From assembly GCA_020060465.1 (NCBI GenBank), contig JAGVAD010000008.1, positions 1-64,000 on the forward strand: DNA of 64,000 bases, read 5' to 3'. Both the position numbers and the translations under genes were made by a program. Shown here one piece after another: positions 25,005-34,272 of the stretch. Each line of letters opens with the position of its first letter. Position 1 is the first letter of the stretch. The stretch is from Anaerolineales bacterium (lineage in GTDB: Bacteria; Chloroflexota; Anaerolineae; Anaerolineales; UBA4823). The notes beneath the pieces were generated by a model. It saw only the letters and a list, made by a program, of their open reading frames with translations, searched no databases and was not told where the DNA came from.

Positions 25005-26888
25005 TCAGCCAGGGGTGGGCGACGGGGTGGGGCTGGGAGGCGGTGTGCGCGTTGAGGTGGGTGTGCGAGTTGGAACAGGCGTCCGCGAGGGCGTGGGAGT
25101 GCGCGAAGGCGGCGGCGTACGCGTGGGCGTGGAAGTGGCAGTGGGGGTGCGGGTGGAGGTTGGCGTGGGCGGCAAGGGAGTGGCCGTAGCTTTGAGTCGT
25201 TCTTCCGCCAGGGCGCGCCAGGCAGGTGGAACAGCGTCTTCGGGCAAAGCCACTAACGCTTTCCAGTCCTTTGCCGCAGAGATCATATTTCCAATCTTTT
25301 CATAGGTCTGCGCCCGCCAGTAATATACCTGGGCAAGCTCGGCGTCGCTTTCAGCGAGATCCTCGGCGCGGTTGATTTGAGCCAGAGCGTCACTAAGCCG
25401 GTTGGCGACCAACAGCGCCCGACCAAAGTCTAGGTTGGTTTGGAAGGAACGAGGGTTAGCCTGCAAATCCAGATATAAATCGTTAACCGCCTTTTGCCCC
25501 TCGCCCAATTCCAGCAATGTCAGACCGCGCAAGCGATATGCCTGCGGCAAATTCTTGTCCAGGCCAATCGCCTGGTTCAGCGCCTGCAAGGTCTCGCTGT
25601 ACTGACGGGTTTGATAGAGAGCCTGCGCCTGCACAAGCCACCCTGCCGGATCATCGGCCACATAGGTCAGATACACCTGGATTGCTTCAAGAGCCTCGCG
25701 AGCGTTGCCATTGGCAGCGGCAGCCTGGCCGCGCACGCGATAAGCGTCTAGCAAGGTCTGGTCCAATTCATTGGCCTGGCGAGCCGCCTGCAAAGCGGCC
25801 TCGCCATCTCCTTGAGCAAGATAGATGAGAGCCTGATACAGAGCAACCAGCGGCGAATCCGGCAACAGCGTCTGAACTTTTTGCAGGTTGGCTGATGCGC
25901 CCTCTGAATCACCCATTGCAAGCTGATATTCCACCAGAGCCAGATATGCTTCGCCAAAGTTGGCGTCCTTTTCGATGGCTGTTTTCAGATCGGCGGAGAT
26001 GTCTGCATTCGGCGTCAGAGCTCGCTGCGCGCGGGCGCGCCCCAAATACGGCGGGGCAAAGTCCGGGTTTGCAGCAATGGCTTGCTGATAATAGTTCAGC
26101 GCATTGGCAAAATCGCCCTGTTGCCGGTAAACCTCCCCGATGGCGTAAAAGATATCCGCGGGGTTGACTTCCGAGCGGGCAGCCTGACGGAAGTTCTCCA
26201 GCGCGGCGGCTAAATCGCCGCGCCGCAAGGCTCTCTGAGCGATCTGATAAGATTCATTGGCTGCATGAGGCGTATTTACGTACAAGGGAGTAGGAGTATA
26301 GGTAGCTTCGAGACGCATCCACAACGGCGGGGGGCCGGAAAAAGTGGCCGTGGCCGTTGGCGTGCGCGGAGTTTCATTGATTGCGGTGGGCGTGTAAGTA
26401 TATGTGGGAGAGGGGCCGGGCGTGTTGGTGGGGATGCGGGCGGCCACGCTGCGCCGATTGACCCCCTGTGTATAAACTCCCAGAGCGATCAAGGCGAGGA
26501 CGAGCAAAGACAAAAACGAGAAAACAACGATGCGAACAAGCGGGTTCGCCCAGAGCTTCTGCAAACCGCTGAGTTCACGCACATCCTGCACTGCAACTTC
26601 CCAGCGACGACGGACAATCGGCGCCGGGGCAGCGTTGCCCTCTGGCGCCAACGCCCCCAGCAAAATCAATCCCTGCCGGGCGGCGCGGTTTTGCGGATCC
26701 AGCCGCAACACGGTTTGCAAGCAGTAGATTTGCTCGCGGGTGGTGTCCACCACGGCGCTCATCCACAGCCAGTATTCGGGGTTGGATTGATCGGCGCGCA
26801 ATAAACGCGTCAACAAATCACGCGCCCGCGCCCTTTGGCCCTGGCGCACGGCATCCAACGCTTCGCGGAGCATGATATTCTCGGTCAT
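25005..26888 (-). CDS. Membrane-anchored TPR protein with TPT-rich tail
   Basis: 627 residues. Residues 1-70 resemble the short repeat domain common in Chloroflexi (LLRADQSNPEYWLWMSAV); a TM helix at about 117-140; a Thr/Pro-rich linker; then around ten TPR-like helical repeats (220-570); and a C-terminal low-complexity tail of TPTxTRTP units. The tail looks surface-exposed and possibly cell-wall spanning. No enzymatic motif. The tail corresponds to a GTG/CGG-rich simple repeat at 25010-25180. Confidence 0.8.
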   Translation of the reverse strand: MTENIMLREALDAVRQGQRARARDLLTRLLRADQSNPEYWLWMSAVVDTTREQIYCLQTVLRLDPQNRAARQGLILLGALAPEGNAAPAPIVRRRWEVAVQDVRELSGLQKLWANPLVRIVVFSFLSLLVLALIALGVYTQGVNRRSVAARIPTNTPGPSPTYTYTPTAINETPRTPTATATFSGPPPLWMRLEATYTPTPLYVNTPHAANESYQIAQRALRRGDLAAALENFRQAARSEVNPADIFYAIGEVYRQQGDFANALNYYQQAIAANPDFAPPYLGRARAQRALTPNADISADLKTAIEKDANFGEAYLALVEYQLAMGDSEGASANLQKVQTLLPDSPLVALYQALIYLAQGDGEAALQAARQANELDQTLLDAYRVRGQAAAANGNAREALEAIQVYLTYVADDPAGWLVQAQALYQTRQYSETLQALNQAIGLDKNLPQAYRLRGLTLLELGEGQKAVNDLYLDLQANPRSFQTNLDFGRALLVANRLSDALAQINRAEDLAESDAELAQVYYWRAQTYEKIGNMISAAKDWKALVALPEDAVPPAWRALAEERLKATATPLPPTPTSTRTPTATSTPTRTPPPSRTPTPSRTPVPTRTPTSTRTPPPSPTPSPTPG

Positions 26889-27038
26889 CTCCGTCCTCGT
26901 ATAGAGGCGATTATACTATGCATGGCGTAAGCAAGGCTTGCAAATGCGTTGGGTGCGCAGGATGAGGCAGGAACAACAAGCGACATGACCCAAATCAGCC
27001 ATGTCGCCGGTCATTGGTTCATCTTCAGCCAGAGGCGC

Positions 27039-28256
27039 CTAAAAGCCGCCAGCAACTGCCTGCACCAATGGGACAGGCGTAAATACTAAGAAGAAGATCA
27101 AAATCCCCAACCAGGCAACCGCCCGGCGGCGAGCATCTAAGGGAGTGATTTGATCCAAAGGCTCGGCGTATAAACGGCCAAGCATGAAGATCAACAACGC
27201 CCATAGCCACCACCCAGACCAGGCAAAACCTAACAGGATTAAGGCAATCATAATGGCGGGCCAAAGCTGACGGGCGCGCTTGCCCAGCAACACATACATG
27301 ACATGGCCGCCGTCCAGTTGGCCAGCCGGGATCAAGTTCAACGCCGTCACCAGCAGGCCAGCCCAGCCAGCCCATGCAACCGGGCTAATCAGCACATCCA
27401 CTCCTCCCAAGGGGAGCGGCTGGCTGGTAAAGAAGTAGCGCACCCAATAGAGCAGAGGCGAGACGCCTCCATAAGAGGCGGGGGCCGGCAACAGTTGCCC
27501 AAAAATCAAAAACTTGGCAGCCAGGTAGAGCAGCGAGTTACCTTCCAGGGTAAAAGCCTGCCCAGGATGCAGGGTGATAGTATCCAGTTTTGACAATGAT
27601 AGCCCGTATAACAACACCGGAATTGCCACCACCAGGCCGGCAAGCGGGCCGGCAATGCCAATATCCAGCAAAATGCGTTTATTTTTGGGCGGCTCTTTCA
27701 AGCGAATAAAGGCGCCCATTGTGCCGAAAGGACTCAGGGGGAAGGGGATGAAGTAAGGCAGGGTTACCTGGGTCTTATGATAGCGCCCGGCAAGATAATG
27801 GCCAAACTCGTGCGCCAATAAAATCGCCAGCAGACTCACGGCAAAGGGGACGCCGCTGGGCAGGCTGCGCAGGATGTTCAGCAGCAAACCGCCTGCGCTG
27901 GAGGGCTCAGGGCCATCATAGGCATAAAGCGCTCCCGCAAAGATCACGCTGGCCAAAGTCAAAAGAAACAGCACGAGATTTACCCAGCCGTTGGAAGGCT
28001 GCGGGCGTATCACGCCGGAGACCAGCAAAACGGCGTGTTGCTCGCCGTCCATGCGAAAGAGAGGCGTGATTTCGTAGGGCTTAAGCAGCGCGGCAAGCTG
28101 ATCATACGCCTGAGCCGAATCAACCAACAGTCGGCCGCGAAAACGCGCCAGATAATGCTCCCGCTCGCCGCCGAGGGTAATGTCTTCAATGTATAAAAAA
28201 CGCCGCACGATGGGCGTCAGAATTTCAATATCTACATCCACAGAGATTTCTCCCAC
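27039..28256 (-). CDS. Site-2 protease family (M50) membrane metallopeptidase
   Basis: 405 residues with several TM helices. Catalytic zinc site HEFGH in LLAHEFGHYLAGRYH and the third ligand region NLIPAGQLDGGH, characteristic of the S2P/M50 family that cleaves substrates inside the membrane. The first 110 residues form a soluble domain typical of the plant EGY-like and cyanobacterial branch. GTG start at 28256. The substrate is unknown; no anti-sigma factor gene is adjacent. Confidence 0.9.
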   Translation of the reverse strand: MGEISVDVDIEILTPIVRRFLYIEDITLGGEREHYLARFRGRLLVDSAQAYDQLAALLKPYEITPLFRMDGEQHAVLLVSGVIRPQPSNGWVNLVLFLLTLASVIFAGALYAYDGPEPSSAGGLLLNILRSLPSGVPFAVSLLAILLAHEFGHYLAGRYHKTQVTLPYFIPFPLSPFGTMGAFIRLKEPPKNKRILLDIGIAGPLAGLVVAIPVLLYGLSLSKLDTITLHPGQAFTLEGNSLLYLAAKFLIFGQLLPAPASYGGVSPLLYWVRYFFTSQPLPLGGVDVLISPVAWAGWAGLLVTALNLIPAGQLDGGHVMYVLLGKRARQLWPAIMIALILLGFAWSGWWLWALLIFMLGRLYAEPLDQITPLDARRRAVAWLGILIFFLVFTPVPLVQAVAGGF

Positions 28257-28297
28257 CAGAACACAAGGTTTACATCCGGCTTCTTAGATAGAAGAGG

Positions 28298-28391
28298 CGG
28301 GAGCGGATGGGAGTCGAACCCACCACGGCCCGCAACGCGACCCGTCACCGGTTTTGAAGACCGGGGAGCCCACCGGGACCCAACCACTCCC
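28298..28391 (-). tRNA. selC: tRNA-Sec (anticodon TCA)
   Basis: 94-base minus-strand tRNA with features specific to selenocysteine tRNA: an 8-pair acceptor stem GGGAGTGG/CCGCTCCC, an elongated D stem, a long variable arm, and anticodon loop CTTCAAA with TCA (complement at 28355-28357). T loop GTTCGAC is present. Discriminator G; CCA not encoded. It reads UGA as selenocysteine with SelB. Confidence 0.93.
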
Positions 28392-28401
28392 ACGAAGCTT
28401 A

Positions 28402-28430
28402 AGCATACCGCAAGCCGAGTGAATTCACAA
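28402..28430 (-). promoter_or_regulatory. Candidate promoter for tRNA-Sec
   Basis: On the minus strand TTGTGA (28430-28425), 17 bases, then TATGCT (28407-28402), 10 bases before the tRNA 5' end. Hexamers are only moderate matches. Confidence 0.4.
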
Positions 28431-28448
28431 GACCAAGCTGGGAGGATT

Positions 28449-29021
28449 TCACGCTTCTTGCAATTCGGCGATGAAGGGTTGCCAGGCTTCAACTTGCTGA
28501 CCACGGATTAATCTCTCGTAATAGCTGCGAGCAATATCGCCTTGCTGCTCCAGGTTGAAGTCTTTAAATTCCCAGCCAGAGGCGAATTTTTCCCGCAAGC
28601 CGTCTTCCCCGCCGAAATCGTAAGCGTTAGCGCCCTGACGAAATTGAGCCTGAAGCGCCAGGGCAAGGTAACGCCAGCCCATGTGTTGATACTGCCAGGC
28701 ATGGGTCAGTTCGTGAATCAGCCAGGGCAGCTTGTAAAAGTCGCTGTGATGCGGCGGGACGAGCGTATCCAGCAATCGCACTGGGAAGTAGCAATGATTC
28801 CCTAACGTGACCGCGTTAGGGAGGTTGTCGTATGGCAACCGCCTCAGGCGCAGCCCAATGCGATGGATGGTGTCTGGCCAGGCTGCACACTCGTGAACGC
28901 GCACCGATTCGTAGATCAGTCCACCGGCAAAGACGCGCCGCGCCTCCTGAATTTCCCAGGCGTACAACGATCGAACCAGCGGGCGGCATTCCTCGGGCAA
29001 TCCGTATCTCACTTTGGTCAA
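28449..29021 (-). CDS. Putative HExxH zinc metallopeptidase-like protein
   Basis: 190 residues. The helix WLIHELTHAWQYQHMG carries a zincin HExxH motif, and the C-terminal DF..EQQGDIARSYYE region could give a third ligand. This matches small HExxH domains similar to DUF4157/eCIS-core proteins, which occur alone or attached to contractile injection loci. No injection genes are nearby. TTG start at 29021 with no clear ribosome-binding site; the GTG at 29012 is an alternative. Confidence 0.65.
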   Translation of the reverse strand: MTKVRYGLPEECRPLVRSLYAWEIQEARRVFAGGLIYESVRVHECAAWPDTIHRIGLRLRRLPYDNLPNAVTLGNHCYFPVRLLDTLVPPHHSDFYKLPWLIHELTHAWQYQHMGWRYLALALQAQFRQGANAYDFGGEDGLREKFASGWEFKDFNLEQQGDIARSYYERLIRGQQVEAWQPFIAELQEA

Positions 29022-29080
29022 TGAATTAAGGCAATCATTATGACCATTCTCATTCTAATATACCATAAGGCAAGTCCTGA

Positions 29081-29109
29081 TTGACGAATTGCAAGGGCTT
29101 TGCTAGAAT
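29081..29109 (+). promoter_or_regulatory. Promoter for glutamine synthetase
   Basis: TTGACG at 29081-29086, 17 bases, TAGAAT at 29104-29109. The gene starts 31 bases later behind an AGGAGGT ribosome-binding site. Confidence 0.75.
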
Positions 29110-29140
29110 GCGGTAATTCAAAATCAGGAGGTATTATTTT

Positions 29141-30478
29141 ATGGATCATCGAGATTTAACTGCCCGAGTCAAAGAGGACGGAGTAAAGTTCATTTCATTG
29201 CAATTTACCGATGTAACCGGCGCGGTGAAAAGCGTTGATATTCCGATCAAGCGCCTCAGCGAGGCGATTCAGGATGGGATTTGGTTTGATGGATCATCCA
29301 TTGAGGGTTTTGCACGCATCCAAGAAAGCGATATGCGCCTGGTGCTAGACCCGAAAACATACGCCGTTCTGCCATGGACGCCAGAAGAGGCGAAGCGAGC
29401 GCGTGTCTTTTGCGATATTTACCTGCCCGACGGCTCGCCGTTCCCTGGAGATCCACGCGGCACTTTGAAGCGGGCGCTGGAGCGCATTCAGCAGCGCGGC
29501 TGGACATACAATGTGGGACCCGAACCAGAGTTCTTTTTGTTTAAACGCAACGGGCAGTTGACCATTAACCCGGTGCCGCATGACGTGGGCGGCTATTTCG
29601 ACTTTTCCGCCAACGACCAGGCTGTGCGGGTGCGCACAGAACTGATGGCGGCGCTCGAAGGCATGGGATTGGAGATCGAGATGGGTCACCACGAAGTGGC
29701 CCTGGCGCAGCACGAAATTGATTTCCGCTATGCGAATGCCCTGGAAACGGCGGACAATGTCCTGACGCTGAAATATACAGTGAAAGCGATTGCCGCCCAA
29801 CACGAGTTGGTGGCTTCGTTCATGCCCAAACCGATCTTCGGCATCAACGGCTCAGGGATGCACTGTCACCAGTCATTGTTTGATGCACAAGGAAATAACC
29901 TCTTCTTTGACCCACAAGATGAACACCACCTCTCGAAGCTTGGTTATGGGTTCATCGCCGGGCAGTTGAAGCACGCCCGCGCCCTGGCTGCGGTGGTGGC
30001 TCCAACGACCAATTCATATAAGCGGTTGGTGCCGGGATACGAAGCGCCGGTTTATGTGGGTTGGGCGCAGATCAACCGTTCGGCGCTGATCCGCATCCCC
30101 TACTACACCCAGGGGCGGGATAAATCCATGCGCGCTGAGTTACGCTGCCCGGATCCATCCGCCAACCCCTATCTGGCTTTCACGGTGATGCTGGCAGCGG
30201 CGCTGGATGGCATTGACCATCAATACCCCTGCCCGCCGCCTCTGAACAATGTGAACGTCTATCATCTGACGCCGGAGGAGCGGCAAGAACTCAACATCGC
30301 CGAGCTGCCCGGCTCGCTGGCTGAAGCGATGCGCGAATTAGAAAACGACCCTGTGCTTCAAGAGGCGCTGGGAGAGACGACCTATCAGGCCTTCCAGCGA
30401 GCAAAATGGGCAGAAATCGAAGAATACCGCACACGAGTAACAGACTGGGAGCTAGAGCGTTACCTGGAAATGGCTTAG
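29141..30478 (+). CDS. glnA: Glutamine synthetase type I
   Basis: 445 residues; ATP-dependent synthesis of glutamine from glutamate and ammonia. Visible: beta-grasp N-domain with WFDGSSIEGF, catalytic GPEPEFFLF, NGSGMHCHQS, and the C-terminal CPDPSANPYLA. The length and the ending ALGE...EEYR resemble the GSI-alpha group (Bacillus and Thermotoga type), which is controlled by feedback rather than adenylylation; the Tyr in NVYHLTPEER sits at the position equivalent to the adenylylated Tyr of GSI-beta, so adenylylation cannot be ruled out. Monocistronic, with its own promoter and a downstream hairpin. Confidence 0.95.
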   Translation: MDHRDLTARVKEDGVKFISLQFTDVTGAVKSVDIPIKRLSEAIQDGIWFDGSSIEGFARIQESDMRLVLDPKTYAVLPWTPEEAKRARVFCDIYLPDGSPFPGDPRGTLKRALERIQQRGWTYNVGPEPEFFLFKRNGQLTINPVPHDVGGYFDFSANDQAVRVRTELMAALEGMGLEIEMGHHEVALAQHEIDFRYANALETADNVLTLKYTVKAIAAQHELVASFMPKPIFGINGSGMHCHQSLFDAQGNNLFFDPQDEHHLSKLGYGFIAGQLKHARALAAVVAPTTNSYKRLVPGYEAPVYVGWAQINRSALIRIPYYTQGRDKSMRAELRCPDPSANPYLAFTVMLAAALDGIDHQYPCPPPLNNVNVYHLTPEERQELNIAELPGSLAEAMRELENDPVLQEALGETTYQAFQRAKWAEIEEYRTRVTDWELERYLEMA

Positions 30479-30507
30479 CGCCTCAACCTCTTGGATGAGG
30501 ATTCTCC

Positions 30508-30540
30508 GAAGTCCGCAGCGATGGACTGGCTGCGGGCTTC
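30508..30540. terminator. Hairpin terminator shared by convergent glnA and ttuA-like genes
   Basis: Arms GAAGTCCGCAGC (30508-30519) and GCTGCGGGCTTC (30529-30540), 11 of 12 paired, 9-base loop, between two convergent stop codons. Confidence 0.65.
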
Positions 30541-30541
30541 G

Positions 30542-31468
30542 CTATTTAACTTTGAGGGTCATGCGGCAAAAAGCGCATTCGCCGGGAGCGGAGGTGGGTT
30601 GACCGCAGGTGGTGCAGGCATGAAGCGACTCGGCGTTGGGGTCAGCATGCGGTGCAAACAGGCCATTCTCCTTGGCTTGCAAGAAGGAAACATAAAAACT
30701 GAGCTTCGCCCCTGGCCGGTCGGCCTCCATGCGATTGAGCAACTCTTTGTAATAGATAGATTTTGATCCTTCGGCGTAGGGACATTCATCATAAATGTAC
30801 TCGATGCCGCGCAACATGGCATAAGCTGCCATTTCGCGTTCATAGATGCGACAGAGCGGTTTGGCTTTGCGCGCCAGAGCAGGCGGGCGAGCTTCTAACA
30901 CCGGCCATTGACGAACCAGATGCCCCGTCGCCCAATTGAGTGTATTGCCAAACAGGGCAGCGGCTTCATCATCCAGGTTGTGGCCGGTGACCAGCACATC
31001 ATAACCGCCCTCGCAGGCTATTCTGTTCATGATGTGACGCTTGGTCAGGCCACATACAGCGCAGGGTTTGGTTTTGCCGCGCCTCGTACGGTGAGCCATA
31101 TCGGGGATGGCTTCCCCATATACATCCGGCACGCTGACCACCACCAATCGCAGACCACGTTCATTGGCGAATTTTTCTGTCAAACGCCGCGACTCATCGG
31201 AATATCCAATACCGCCGTCTATCCCCAAACCAATGTATAACCCATCCACCGAGTAACCCAGGCGCCAAAGAATATCCCAGAGCGAAAGCGAGTCTTTGCC
31301 GCCTGAGACCGCCGCCAGGACGCGATCGGAATGGGTAAACATCTTATATTTTTTGATAAACCGCTCCACCTGATCGGGAAGCCATTGCAGAAAATCTTTG
31401 GCGCAAAGCGCCAGTTTATGCTGACGCATTTGCACAACTGCCTTGCCGCCGCACTGATTACATTTCAT
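30542..31468 (-). CDS. TtuA/TtcA-family tRNA 2-thiolation enzyme
   Basis: 308 residues. N-terminal zinc finger with CNQC (C3, C6), a PP-loop SGGKDS at 55-60 that adenylates the target uridine, the CAVCG pair plus a later Cys in DECPYAEGSK that ligate a [4Fe-4S] cluster in TtuA, and a C-terminal zinc finger with CTTCG and CAFC. The paired zinc fingers and the adjacent ThiS-like gene favour TtuA (sulphur at U54 in thermophiles) over TtcA (C32). Its ATG overlaps the upstream sulphur-carrier gene by 11 bases. Confidence 0.85.
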   Translation of the reverse strand: MKCNQCGGKAVVQMRQHKLALCAKDFLQWLPDQVERFIKKYKMFTHSDRVLAAVSGGKDSLSLWDILWRLGYSVDGLYIGLGIDGGIGYSDESRRLTEKFANERGLRLVVVSVPDVYGEAIPDMAHRTRRGKTKPCAVCGLTKRHIMNRIACEGGYDVLVTGHNLDDEAAALFGNTLNWATGHLVRQWPVLEARPPALARKAKPLCRIYEREMAAYAMLRGIEYIYDECPYAEGSKSIYYKELLNRMEADRPGAKLSFYVSFLQAKENGLFAPHADPNAESLHACTTCGQPTSAPGECAFCRMTLKVK

Positions 31469-31706
31469 CGCCGTTTATACCCAATAATACTGCTTCAGTT
31501 TTATCATCCTCATAACCGCCGGAAATGACGGCGATTAACTTGATCTCATCGCCATCCTGAAGGATCTCATCTTCGGTGATCATTTCTCCCTGGCGCGTGG
31601 CCAGCACCGCCTCTGGCAACACATCTATCTTGGATAGCGAATCCCGCAAGGTCATCCCCGGTTTTACGATAAATTCCTTGTCTCGCAGGGTCAATTTAAC
31701 GCTCAT
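31458..31706 (-). CDS. ThiS/MoaD-like sulphur carrier with an 18-residue tail after Gly-Gly
   Basis: 82 residues with the beta-grasp fold of MoaD/ThiS/TtuB: hydrophobic strands, then DGDEIKLIAVISGG. Carriers of this kind must end in Gly-Gly to be thiocarboxylated. Here Gly63-Gly64 is followed by 18 more residues (tail YEDDKTEAVLLGINGDEM), so either the tail is removed by a protease or a former stop codon has been lost (TAT at the codon after GG). It overlaps and is coupled to the TtuA-like gene, its probable sulphur acceptor partner. Confidence 0.82.
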   Translation of the reverse strand: MSVKLTLRDKEFIVKPGMTLRDSLSKIDVLPEAVLATRQGEMITEDEILQDGDEIKLIAVISGGYEDDKTEAVLLGINGDEM

Positions 31707-31854
31707 CTCTGCTCCTTACATGTTGCTGCGCCTCGGGCAGTGCAGTCCAGCTCTCTTGGCGCAAATTCTGGCAGGGCTGATTGTATCGCGCTCGTCTGAA
31801 CCAGTCAAATCACACAAGTACACTCCGAATTCTTGCAGGGGAATGACATTCGAA

Positions 31855-33285
31855 TCAGGGGACGATTTGAGCGGGAATTTCCCACAGGCGAACAGTCCCG
31901 TCCTCCGAACCAGAAATGATCAGGTTGCCCTGAGGAGAGAAATCCACATCATTCACGCTTTTTTCATGACCGATAAACATCGCGCTTGGCGTGCGAGCGA
32001 AGTCGCCAGATTGAATTGACCACAGGCGTAAAGTGCTGTCTTTCGAGGCAGAGACCAGCCAGCGCCCATCCGGGGAGACAGCCAGCGAGGTAATCGCCTG
32101 AATGTGATCTTTAAGCAACGCCAGCAACACGCCATCGCTGACGCGCCAGATACGAATAGAGCCATTGGCGTAACCTGCCGCCAGCCAATCATCCTGCGGT
32201 GAGAAAATCACACTCGTGGCGGAGAGGGAAGTGCCTTTCAAAACCAACCGCCATTCCCCGGCCAGGGTGCGCACTCTCACCACCCCATTCGCTTCAGCCC
32301 AGGCAATACGAGTGCTGTCAGATGAAAAGACGACGCTATTGATCTCCGCCATCCCTTCGTCAATTGTCTGCATGAGACTGGCGTTGGATAAACGCCAGAT
32401 CCGAACGGTGAAATCATCCGAACCAGAGACCACAAATTGACCGTTGGGGGAAATATCCAGGCTGGCGATCCAACCCGCATGACCGCGCATGGTGCGAAGC
32501 AAGCCGCTGTTGGCTACCTGCCAGGCGCGTAACAGCCCATCCATGGAGCCAGTCACCAATTGTGAGCCATTTGGAGTAAATTTCAGACACAAAATTGGGA
32601 ACGAATGACCCTGCATGGTGCGCAGCAATCTGCCCTCTTCAACCGCCCAGAGCCGGACGGTGTTATCCACCGAGCCAGAAGCCGCTAAACCGCCATCCGG
32701 CGCAAAAGCCACCGTCAGCACGCTGGCGGTATGTCCTTCCAGGGTCAGTTTGGGCTGTAGGTAGAGTATCTGGGGAGTGGGCGTGGCAAGGCAGGCGGCA
32801 GGAAGAGCAGGCAACTCCAACAGGCGCGAAAAGCGATTATTGGTTTCGTCGCTTTCGTTCACTAAAGAAGCCGCATCCACACGGATCTGCGGCAGGGTAT
32901 TACTGATTGCAAAGGTAAGGTTGATCTGGTCGCCCGGTTTCAAACCAGACGGCGCAGCTTGAAAGGCATCATCGGCCTGGACGGTGAAGGGTCCAGCAGC
33001 CAAATTTCCGCGATTGACCACCACCACATGCAGACGGATCAGATCGCTGGGTGAATTACAGACGCCATCTGGCGGCATGACGAGATCATAATAGACGTTT
33101 TCCACCACCAGGTCTGGCAACGCCGTCATGGTATCCGTAGGGGGGATCAAAGCGGTCGGGGTGGAGGTGGGCTTATGGTTGTTCATCTGCCAGGAGCAGC
33201 CGGCGAGCAGGGAAAAAACGAGCATCGCGGCAGGTAGGAGCCGTAAAGCCAACCCAATGCGCCTGACTGCCGGGATGCTCATCAT
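31855..33285 (-). CDS. WD40-repeat lipoprotein with CARDB-like domain
   Basis: 476 residues. Signal peptide with lipobox LAGC (Cys30), a Thr/Pro linker, a CARDB-like beta-sandwich (about 55-165, beginning LPDLVVENVYYD), and seven WD40 blades (about 183-476) with repeated G-H-x-SVL, DG..ASGS.D.TVRLW. Extracytoplasmic beta-propeller for protein binding; the partner is unknown. It is followed downstream by the thiolation pair on the same strand after about 150 bases. Confidence 0.85.
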   Translation of the reverse strand: MMSIPAVRRIGLALRLLPAAMLVFSLLAGCSWQMNNHKPTSTPTALIPPTDTMTALPDLVVENVYYDLVMPPDGVCNSPSDLIRLHVVVVNRGNLAAGPFTVQADDAFQAAPSGLKPGDQINLTFAISNTLPQIRVDAASLVNESDETNNRFSRLLELPALPAACLATPTPQILYLQPKLTLEGHTASVLTVAFAPDGGLAASGSVDNTVRLWAVEEGRLLRTMQGHSFPILCLKFTPNGSQLVTGSMDGLLRAWQVANSGLLRTMRGHAGWIASLDISPNGQFVVSGSDDFTVRIWRLSNASLMQTIDEGMAEINSVVFSSDSTRIAWAEANGVVRVRTLAGEWRLVLKGTSLSATSVIFSPQDDWLAAGYANGSIRIWRVSDGVLLALLKDHIQAITSLAVSPDGRWLVSASKDSTLRLWSIQSGDFARTPSAMFIGHEKSVNDVDFSPQGNLIISGSEDGTVRLWEIPAQIVP

Positions 33286-33344
33286 TGCAGACTTATGCAG
33301 AGTGTTACGGATTGTATAATCTACAATCGAGTTCCTCCCGCGTG

Positions 33345-34226
33345 TTAAACGCTGAGCTGCGTCTCCTTTGAACGCATGGCATTGAAGGCAGCGATGGATA
33401 CCTCCAGCATCTCCAGGCTGGGTTCACGCGTGGTCAGGCGTTGCAGGGCCAGGTTGGGCCTGATCATCCAGCGCACCAGAGGCGATTGAACATGCGCAGC
33501 CGTCCAGCGGATATACTCATAAGCCAGTCCAGCCAACACCGGCAAAAGCAAAACGCGGCTTGCCAGCCGCCAGAATACAGGTAACGGCCCCAACAAACTG
33601 AACAACACCACCGAAAGCAAAACCAGGGTGAGAAGAAAGGCAGTTCCGCAACGGGTATGCTCCAGTGGAAAGCGCGCCACGCTTTGAGGAGTCAATTCTG
33701 CGCCGGCTTCAAAGGCGTTAATCGTCTTATGCTCTGCGCCGTGGTAGGCAAAAACACGGCGAATTTCTGGTACACGACCAATGAGCCAGATATAGGCAAT
33801 GAGCAGCGCCAGGCGGATTCCCCCTTCCGCCAGATTGCTCCACCAGGCGTTCATCCCCAAGAAATGTTCGCCAAGTTGGCCGACCAGCGCCGGGGCGAGG
33901 AAGAAAATAGCCACACCCAGGGCAAGCGAAACGCCCAACGTCAGATATAACGCCGGGCCTTCTAACTTCTCTTCCTCCCCGCTCTGCACATTCGCCGAGA
34001 GGGTGAGGGCGCGCATCCCTAATCCTAAAGCGTCCCACAATGCGATGAGGCCGCGCAGGAAAGGAATTTTTAGAATCCGGCTGCGATAGATGGCAGATAA
34101 TGGCTCGGTATGCACGATGATTTCGTGGTTGGGCGCTCGCATGGCAATCGCCAGGCTTTGCGAACCACGCATCATCACACCCTCAATCACTGCCTGTCCG
34201 CCATAAGTAGGTAATTTCTCTTGCAT
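33345..34226 (-). CDS. DUF1385 membrane protein
   Basis: 293 residues starting with the family hallmark YGGQAVIEGVMMRG, followed by the FLRG segment, several TM helices and the conserved HGAEHKTINAFE motif. DUF1385 proteins are common in Firmicutes and Chloroflexi, where they often sit near prfA; prfA is not here. Function unknown. GAGA at 34235 may serve as ribosome-binding site. Confidence 0.88.
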   Translation of the reverse strand: MQEKLPTYGGQAVIEGVMMRGSQSLAIAMRAPNHEIIVHTEPLSAIYRSRILKIPFLRGLIALWDALGLGMRALTLSANVQSGEEEKLEGPALYLTLGVSLALGVAIFFLAPALVGQLGEHFLGMNAWWSNLAEGGIRLALLIAYIWLIGRVPEIRRVFAYHGAEHKTINAFEAGAELTPQSVARFPLEHTRCGTAFLLTLVLLSVVLFSLLGPLPVFWRLASRVLLLPVLAGLAYEYIRWTAAHVQSPLVRWMIRPNLALQRLTTREPSLEMLEVSIAAFNAMRSKETQLSV

Positions 34227-34272
34227 TCTATACCGCCAGTATTTATAAAATAATCTCTCTGATGAACCAGGG

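Noticed and set aside
25010-25180. GTG/CGG-rich simple repeat that looked like a tandem repeat array
   Set aside because: It is the coding sequence of the TPT-rich tail of the TPR protein on the other strand.
27039-29021. Contractile injection system suggested by the HExxH (eCIS-core-like) protein
   Set aside because: No sheath, tube or baseplate genes on either side.
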